NCBI GenBank assembly: GCA_039817245.1
Contig: JBCBWF010000326.1
Span: 1-5,724 of the forward strand
Origin: Thermohalobaculum sp039817245
Lineage (GTDB): Bacteria > Pseudomonadota > Alphaproteobacteria > Rhodobacterales > Rhodobacteraceae
Direction of reading: 5' to 3'
Length of the DNA: 5,724 bases
Shown: positions 1 to 3,668 of the stretch, piece after piece
How the letters are laid out: every line of letters begins with the position of its first letter
Numbering within the stretch: position 1 is the first letter of the stretch
Program-made: the position numbers and the translations under genes
Notes under the pieces: generated by a model
What the model was told of the DNA's origin: nothing
Database searches by the model: none
The model's input: the letters and a program-made list of their open reading frames with translations, nothing else

Positions 1-39
1 GACGATGCAGGCGACGCGCCCGTCGATGGCAGCGCTCAT
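1..39 (-). CDS. 5' end of an unidentified leftward gene (partial)
   Basis: Reading the minus strand from 39, an ATG opens a frame that continues to the window edge and encodes MSAAIDGRVACIV. The start is supported by a near-perfect Shine-Dalgarno sequence (AGGAGG, 47-52) ending seven bases before the ATG, and by G/C-ending codons typical of the local genes (AGC, GCC, ATC, GAC, CGC, GTC, TGC). Thirteen residues are too few to name a family and I do not assign a function. The gene is divergent from imuA, so their regulatory regions lie in the shared interval 40-1031. The rest of the gene is outside the window. Confidence 0.6.
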   Translation of the reverse strand, partial: MSAAIDGRVACIV

Positions 40-46
40 CGCGCGC

Positions 47-52
47 CCTCCT
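47..52 (-). promoter_or_regulatory. Strong Shine-Dalgarno sequence for the leftward gene
   Basis: The plus strand reads CCTCCT, so the minus strand reads AGGAGG, within the longer purine run GAGAGGAGGG. It is followed by seven bases and then the ATG at 39. This spacing and the full anti-SD match are the main reason to believe in the partial leftward gene. Confidence 0.6.
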
Positions 53-253
53 CTCAATGCTCTTCGGCGGATCGGGCCCGTCTCCCCGGGCGAGGCCACC
101 TGTTCAGGCGCGCCTGCTAGTACGCCGGGCATGGCTCCTGCAAGCCCCGCCTCGCCGTCGCGCCCCCTTGCGCGCTCGCCCGGATGGCTCTAACCACATG
201 CCGCGCTTGCGCCCGGGCAAGCGCCAGGCGCTGCTCGCGCCTGTGCACGAGCC

Positions 254-262
254 TGTGGATAA
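254..262 (-). promoter_or_regulatory. DnaA-box-like 9-mer
   Basis: The plus strand reads TGTGGATAA, the exact reverse complement of the high-affinity DnaA box TTATCCACA. It is isolated: the only related words nearby are TGTGGAAAA at 750-758 and looser copies further on. A single perfect 9-mer can occur by chance and does not make an origin. It could bind DnaA as a regulatory site for a flanking gene. Confidence 0.3.
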
Positions 263-750
263 CCGCGTGGATGAAAGCGGGCCGAATGGCGTGAAGGCCA
301 GCCCTGCCGCGCAAAAATTGCACGGCCCCCTTCTTTTTGAGCTCCAGCCCTCGCGTCAAGGTCCAGAGATAAAAGGGTTTTCATCCCGCATTTGAGAATT
401 GCCCGACGTGCCATAAACGAGCGAATTCGAAATGCATTTATGCTGCTATCGCATTGTCCTTGATTCAGTGCCGATTCGCAACGATTGCACCACATGCAGA
501 CATCCCGGCGGATGGACGCGCAGCTGTGGGCCTTTTGCGGCAATCGCGCCCCTGTCGCCACGGCATGGAACAGTATTGCATCGAAATCATTCTGATTTTC
601 CCAAGATTACCGCTGAATGGAATTCGTATCTGTAGAGCAGAAGTTTTCGCCTTTATTGGACCTACAGCGCCCCGGCTGCGCCTGCGCCCAGCCCGCGGGC
701 CCGTTTCGGCACATGTGAGGGCCCGGTGGCGCCCCCCTCGGCGCGGCCCT

Positions 751-780
751 GTGGAAAACCCGGAGCGGCGGTGGAAAACC
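751..780 (+). repeat. 10-base direct repeat spaced by 20 bases
   Basis: GTGGAAAACC occurs at 751-760 and again at 771-780, so equivalent bases sit 20 apart, close to two helical turns. The first copy is preceded by T, giving TGTGGAAAA, a common relaxed DnaA-box form. A looser copy, GTGGGAAAAC, lies on the minus strand at 876-885. Helically phased repeats upstream of an operon can be protein-binding sites, but no regulator can be named from the sequence. Confidence 0.4.
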
Positions 781-998
781 GTGCGCGGCCGGCTGGCGCC
801 ACGCTCAGAAGCGGCCTGGCGGCCACTGCGTCGCGCCCACCGCTCGCGTCCTTGACGCAACGGCCGCCGCCCCAGTTTTCCCACAATGCGCAGCGTCTCC
901 CGGAGCGGGTCGCGCCGCCGGTCGGCGCGCGCCGGGCGCCCTGTCCGGCAGCGCTAAGGGCACCGGCGCGGCTGGACCGGCCCCCTCGAATCGGCGTA

Positions 999-1013
999 GA
1001 ACATTTATGGAAC
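999..1013 (+). promoter_or_regulatory. LexA-binding SOS box (GAAC-N7-GAAC)
   Basis: The sequence is GAAC, seven bases (ATTTATG), then GAAC. This exactly matches the alphaproteobacterial SOS box, written GTTC-N7-GTTC on the other strand, which is bound by LexA in this class. It ends 18 bases before the imuA ATG, and imuAB operons are classical LexA targets, so position and target both fit. LexA here should block transcription until RecA-stimulated self-cleavage after DNA damage. The box is in an AT-rich stretch inside otherwise GC-rich DNA. The -10 and -35 elements cannot be assigned with confidence, but the short distance to the start codon implies a short leader. Confidence 0.9.
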
Positions 1014-1022
1014 ATTTGTACT

Positions 1023-1026
1023 GGAG
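1023..1026 (+). promoter_or_regulatory. Ribosome-binding site fixing the imuA start
   Basis: GGAG lies five bases before the ATG at 1032 and just after the SOS box. It supports 1032 rather than the in-frame ATG at 726, which would lie upstream of the LexA box and would place the operator inside the coding sequence. Confidence 0.65.
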
Positions 1027-1031
1027 CGCCC

Positions 1032-1706
1032 ATGATCCCCTCCTCCCCTCTCCCGCAGGCCGCCCCCCTTCCGCCCGCGCCGGATGTCTCGGCGCTCGCA
1101 GCGGGGCGGATGCATGAGGCGGCGGGGCCGGGCCGGCGCGTCTTCGCGCTCGCGCTTGCGGGCCAGCTGGCGGAGGCGGATCCGGGCCCGGCCTCCTGCA
1201 CGGTGCTCTGGATCGTGGATGCGCGCCGCAGCGAGGGGTTCTGCCCCGCCGGCCTCGCAGCGCTGATCGATCCCGCGCGGCTCGTCCTCGCCCGGCCCAC
1301 CGGGCTCATCGCCGCGCTGCAGGTCGCGGAGGAGGCGCTGCGCTCCGGCGCGGTCCCCTTCGTCGTCGCCGATCTCGAGGAGGCGCCGGATCTCACCCAG
1401 AGCCGCCGGCTGCAGCTCGCCGCGGGCACCGGGGGCGGGCGCGGGCTCTGCCTCGTGCCGGAGGGGCGGCTGCGGAGCAACGCGGCCGAGACCCGCTGGC
1501 ACTGCGCCCCCATCCCGCAGCCCCGCCAGGCCGAGGCCGGCCAGCGCGCCCAGCACGGCGCCCCGCAGCACTGGGAACTCGTCAAGAACAAGCGCGGCCC
1601 GCTCGGTGCCTGGGACGTCGCCGTCGGGCGCCTGCGCCCCCCCGACGCGCCGCTGCCTGCCCGTCCGCGCATGGACAGCCGGGCGCGGCAGCAGGCCAGC
1701 GCATGA
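1032..1706 (+). CDS. imuA: ImuA, RecA-like accessory protein of SOS mutagenesis
   Basis: This encodes 224 residues resembling alphaproteobacterial ImuA, a RecA-fold protein that works in the cytoplasm with ImuB and DnaE2 (ImuC) in damage-induced, error-prone translesion synthesis. Family-like blocks are seen in order: GRMHEAAGPGRR (25-36), the strand TVLWIVDARR (57-66), the EEALRSGAVPFVVADLEE block (100-117) followed by LTQSRRLQLAAGTGGG (121-136), the GLCLVPEG strand, and the C-terminal ELVKNKRGPLGAWDV (182-196). The position expected for a Walker A loop reads GPGRRVF with no GK[ST], so canonical ATP binding is doubtful; this degeneration fits ImuA as a RecA-like protein rather than a recombinase. 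The start at 1032 is set by the GGAG site and by the SOS box lying just upstream. The stop overlaps the imuB start as ATGA, which indicates translational coupling. Codons are strongly G/C-ending. The identification rests on remembered family motifs, not a search. Confidence 0.88.
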   Translation: MIPSSPLPQAAPLPPAPDVSALAAGRMHEAAGPGRRVFALALAGQLAEADPGPASCTVLWIVDARRSEGFCPAGLAALIDPARLVLARPTGLIAALQVAEEALRSGAVPFVVADLEEAPDLTQSRRLQLAAGTGGGRGLCLVPEGRLRSNAAETRWHCAPIPQPRQAEAGQRAQHGAPQHWELVKNKRGPLGAWDVAVGRLRPPDAPLPARPRMDSRARQQASA

Positions 1707-3586
1707 CCACGCAGCGCCCGCTGCCCCATCTCGAGGCGCTGGGCGGCCCCGCCCAGGGCAATCCCGCCCAGGGCAGCCCGGCGCCGCGCAGACCGGCGCG
1801 CACCGCGCGCGCCCCTGCGGCCCAGCCTTCGCTCAAGCCCCAACCGCCCCCCAGGCCGACACCTAGGCCGACACCCAGACCGCCCTCCATGCCTCGCCGC
1901 GTCATCGCCGTCGCCCTGCCCCATCTCGCCGCCGAGCAGCGCCTGCGGCGTGAGGGGCTGTCCGGCCTTGCCGTCCCCTTCGCGCTTGCGGGGCAGGACG
2001 GAGGCGCGCTGCGTCTCACCTCGCTCAACGCCGTGGCGGAAGCCGCGGGGCTCGCGCGCGGCATGGGGCTGGCGGATGCACGCGCGATCTGCCCGCGCCT
2101 GCTCACCCGGCCCGCCGAGCCCGAGCGCCACGCCGCCTTCGCCGCAGCGCTGGCGCGCTGGGCCGAACGCTTCGCGCCGCTCGTCGGGCAGGGCGCTGCC
2201 GGCGCGCTGGTGCTCGACGCCACCGGCTGCGCGCATCTCTTCGGCGGCGAGGGGGCGATGCTCGAGGCGATCCTCGGCGGGCTCGCCGCCCACGGCCTCA
2301 CCGCCCGCGCCGCCATGGCCGACACCAAGGGTGCCGCCTGGGCGCTCGCCCATTTCGGGGGCGACCGGCTCGCCATCGCAGCACCCGGCTCCGCCCGCGC
2401 GCGCCTCGCGGACCTGCCCGTCGCCGCCCTCCGCCTCGCGCCGGACGAGGCGGCGGCCCTCGCCGCCACGGGGCTTGCCACCATCGGCGACATGGCAGGC
2501 GTGCAGCGCGCCCAGCTCGCCCGGCGCTTCGGCCTCACGGTGATGCGCCGGCTCGATCAGGCGTTCGGCGCCGAGCCCGAGCCCGTCGCCCCCGCCCGCG
2601 CCGTGCCGCGCTTCGCCACCCGCCTCACCCTGCCCGAGCCCATCGGCCTCGTGAGCGACCTCGTCGCGGGGCTCGACCGGCTGCTCGAACGGCTCTGCGC
2701 AGCGCTGGAGGCCGAGCAGCAGGGCGCGCGCGCCCTCCGCCTCACCGCGCGCCGGGTGGACGGGGCGGATACCGGCGCCGTCATCCGCCTCGCCCGGCCG
2801 CTGCGCGACCCGATGCGCCTGCGCGCCCTCTTCCAGCCGAAGATCGAGGCGCTGGATGCGGGCTTCGGGATCGACGCGCTCCGCCTCGAGGCCACGCGCA
2901 CCGAGCCGCTGCGCCCTCGCCAATCCTCGGGCCCCGCCTCAAGCCCCGCATCGGGCCCCGCATCGGGCCCCGCATCGGGCCCCGCATCGGGCCCCGCGCC
3001 CAACCCCTCCGGCCCCCAGTTCGCCGGCACCAGCGCGGAGGACCGCCTCGCCGACCTCCTCAGCCGCATCGGCAACCGCATCGGCTTCGAGAACCTCGCG
3101 CGCTACCTGCCCGCCGAAAGCCACATCCCCGAGCGCGCCTTCACCGTCGCCGCCGCCGCCTGGTCCGACCCGGGGGACTGGCGCGCCGCGCGCAGCCCCG
3201 GCGCCCCCCCACGCCCGATCACCCTGTTCGCCCCCGAACCGGTCTTCGCCGAGCCCGAAGCCCCGAGCCCTGTCACCCAGGCACCAGGCGCCCCGGCTCC
3301 AAGCACCCCGGCTCCAGGCGCCCCGGCCCCGGACAACGCGCGCCCCGCCGGCACCCGCCTCCCCCCGCCCGCGCGCTTCCGCTGGCGCGGCCGCAGCCTC
3401 ACCCTCGCCGCCGCCGAGGGCCCCGAGCGCCTCGCCCCCGAATGGTGGTGGGACGACCCGGCCTGGGCCGCCGGGGTGCGGGACTACTGGCGCATCGCCA
3501 CCGCCGAGGGCCCCCGCCTCTGGCTCTTCCACACCCCCGCCTCGCCCGCGGGCCCCGCCTGGCACGTCCACGGCGCCTTCGCCTGA
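1703..3586 (+). CDS. imuB: ImuB, catalytically inactive Y-family polymerase homologue
   Basis: The 627-residue product is ImuB, the adaptor of the mutasome that bridges the beta clamp, ImuA and DnaE2. The family core begins near residue 64 (PRRVIAVALPHLAAEQRLRR) and continues through LADARAICPRL (123-133), LVLDATGCAHLFGG (169-182), the little-finger-like region, LLSRIGNRIGFENLARYLPAESHIPERAF (452-480) and the characteristic C-terminus (RFRWRGR, EGPERLAPEWWW, RDYWRI, LWLFH, WHVHGAFA). The Y-family catalytic acids are absent: the first motif has PHLAAE where polymerases carry D-x-D, and the SIDE position reads AAGA (about 165-168). This is the expected state of ImuB. Oddities are a 62-residue proline-rich N-terminus, an SGPA repeat tract (409-432) and an APxxP tract (527-543). 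The ATGA overlap with imuA and a weak AGG seven bases upstream favour the 1703 start; the in-frame ATG at 1889 would give a conventional ImuB N-terminus but lacks a visible ribosome site. dnaE2 does not follow. Confidence 0.93.
   Translation: MTTQRPLPHLEALGGPAQGNPAQGSPAPRRPARTARAPAAQPSLKPQPPPRPTPRPTPRPPSMPRRVIAVALPHLAAEQRLRREGLSGLAVPFALAGQDGGALRLTSLNAVAEAAGLARGMGLADARAICPRLLTRPAEPERHAAFAAALARWAERFAPLVGQGAAGALVLDATGCAHLFGGEGAMLEAILGGLAAHGLTARAAMADTKGAAWALAHFGGDRLAIAAPGSARARLADLPVAALRLAPDEAAALAATGLATIGDMAGVQRAQLARRFGLTVMRRLDQAFGAEPEPVAPARAVPRFATRLTLPEPIGLVSDLVAGLDRLLERLCAALEAEQQGARALRLTARRVDGADTGAVIRLARPLRDPMRLRALFQPKIEALDAGFGIDALRLEATRTEPLRPRQSSGPASSPASGPASGPASGPASGPAPNPSGPQFAGTSAEDRLADLLSRIGNRIGFENLARYLPAESHIPERAFTVAAAAWSDPGDWRAARSPGAPPRPITLFAPEPVFAEPEAPSPVTQAPGAPAPSTPAPGAPAPDNARPAGTRLPPPARFRWRGRSLTLAAAEGPERLAPEWWWDDPAWAAGVRDYWRIATAEGPRLWLFHTPASPAGPAWHVHGAFA
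1748..1777 (+). repeat. Two 15-base repeats in the imuB N-terminal extension
   Basis: CCCGCCCAGGGCAAT and CCCGCCCAGGGCAGC are adjacent and differ at two bases. They encode PAQGN and PAQGS. Being a multiple of three, the unit can expand or contract without breaking the frame. It belongs to the proline-rich tail ahead of the conserved ImuB core. Confidence 0.6.
1853..1876 (+). repeat. Two 12-base repeats in the imuB N-terminal extension
   Basis: AGGCCGACACCT and AGGCCGACACCC are adjacent and differ only in the last base. They encode RPTPRPTP, just before the alternative in-frame ATG at 1889. The tract suggests replication-slippage growth of the extension. Confidence 0.6.
2927..2998 (+). repeat. 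Six tandem 12-base units in imuB (SGPA repeat)
   Basis: The unit is TCGGGCCCCGCA. Copies 3, 4 and 5 (2951-2986) are identical; copies 1 and 6 differ in the last base; copy 2 (2939-2950) has AA for GG and encodes SSPA. Each copy reads SGPA in the imuB frame and the array is frame-neutral. Every full unit contains the palindrome GGGCCC. It lies between the polymerase-like core (ending near LRPRQ) and the conserved segment starting near residue 445, so it acts as a flexible linker. The identical central copies suggest recent slippage expansion. Confidence 0.9.
3281..3325 (+). repeat. Three tandem 15-base units in imuB (APxxP repeat)
   Basis: The units are GCACCAGGCGCCCCG, GCTCCAAGCACCCCG and GCTCCAGGCGCCCCG, encoding APGAP, APSTP and APGAP. 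The tract sits in the variable linker between the PITLFAPEPV segment and the conserved C-terminal RFRWRGR block. It is frame-neutral and probably an extended, flexible spacer. Confidence 0.75.
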
Positions 3587-3668
3587 ACGCCGCCGCCTTC
3601 GCCATGGCGCATCCCCGCCCGCGCCGCTACGCTCTCCCGGCCGTCATTCGCGCCGAAAGCCATTGCCC

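Larger units (their letters stand above)
40..998. other. Long divergent intergenic region, no supported gene
   Basis: This interval separates the leftward gene from imuA. Several frames are open here, but none combines a plausible ribosome site, local codon style and recognisable protein, so I call no gene. Its composition is uneven: 361-660 is about 49% GC by hand count (148 of 300), whereas the flanks and the neighbouring genes are much richer in GC. It contains one perfect DnaA-box 9-mer (254-262) and a GTGGAAAACC direct repeat (751-760 and 771-780). I see no tRNA, rRNA, convincing rho-independent terminator or convincing sigma-70 promoter pair. It could hold long-range promoters, a small RNA, or the eroded remains of a gene. 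Confidence 0.5.

Noticed and set aside
57..561. Several 80- to 123-residue frames in the intergenic region, on both strands
   Set aside because: They overlap each other, lack good ribosome sites, and give Arg/Ala-rich sequences without recognisable motifs.
1010..1021. GAAC-N4-GTAC, similar to the Gram-positive or cyanobacterial LexA box
   Set aside because: It overlaps the exact GAAC-N7-GAAC box, which explains the site better in this background; the second half is mismatched.
726..1031. A 102-residue upstream extension of imuA from the in-frame ATG at 726
   Set aside because: It would put the LexA box inside the gene, has no family-like sequence, and the GGAG-supported ATG at 1032 gives a normal ImuA.
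662..2923. A 753-residue open frame on the minus strand
   Set aside because: It lies antisense to imuA and imuB and exists because stop codons are rare in very GC-rich DNA. Its product is low-complexity Gly/Arg/Ala-rich sequence with no family likeness, and imuAB on the plus strand are clear.
2927..2998. Tandem 12-base repeats as a CRISPR array
   Set aside because: There are no spacers, the unit is short, and the array is in frame inside imuB.
3606..3625. A GGCGC/GCGCC hairpin after imuB as a terminator
   Set aside because: The stem is only five base pairs with a ten-base loop and no T-tract follows. Such pairs are common by chance in this composition.
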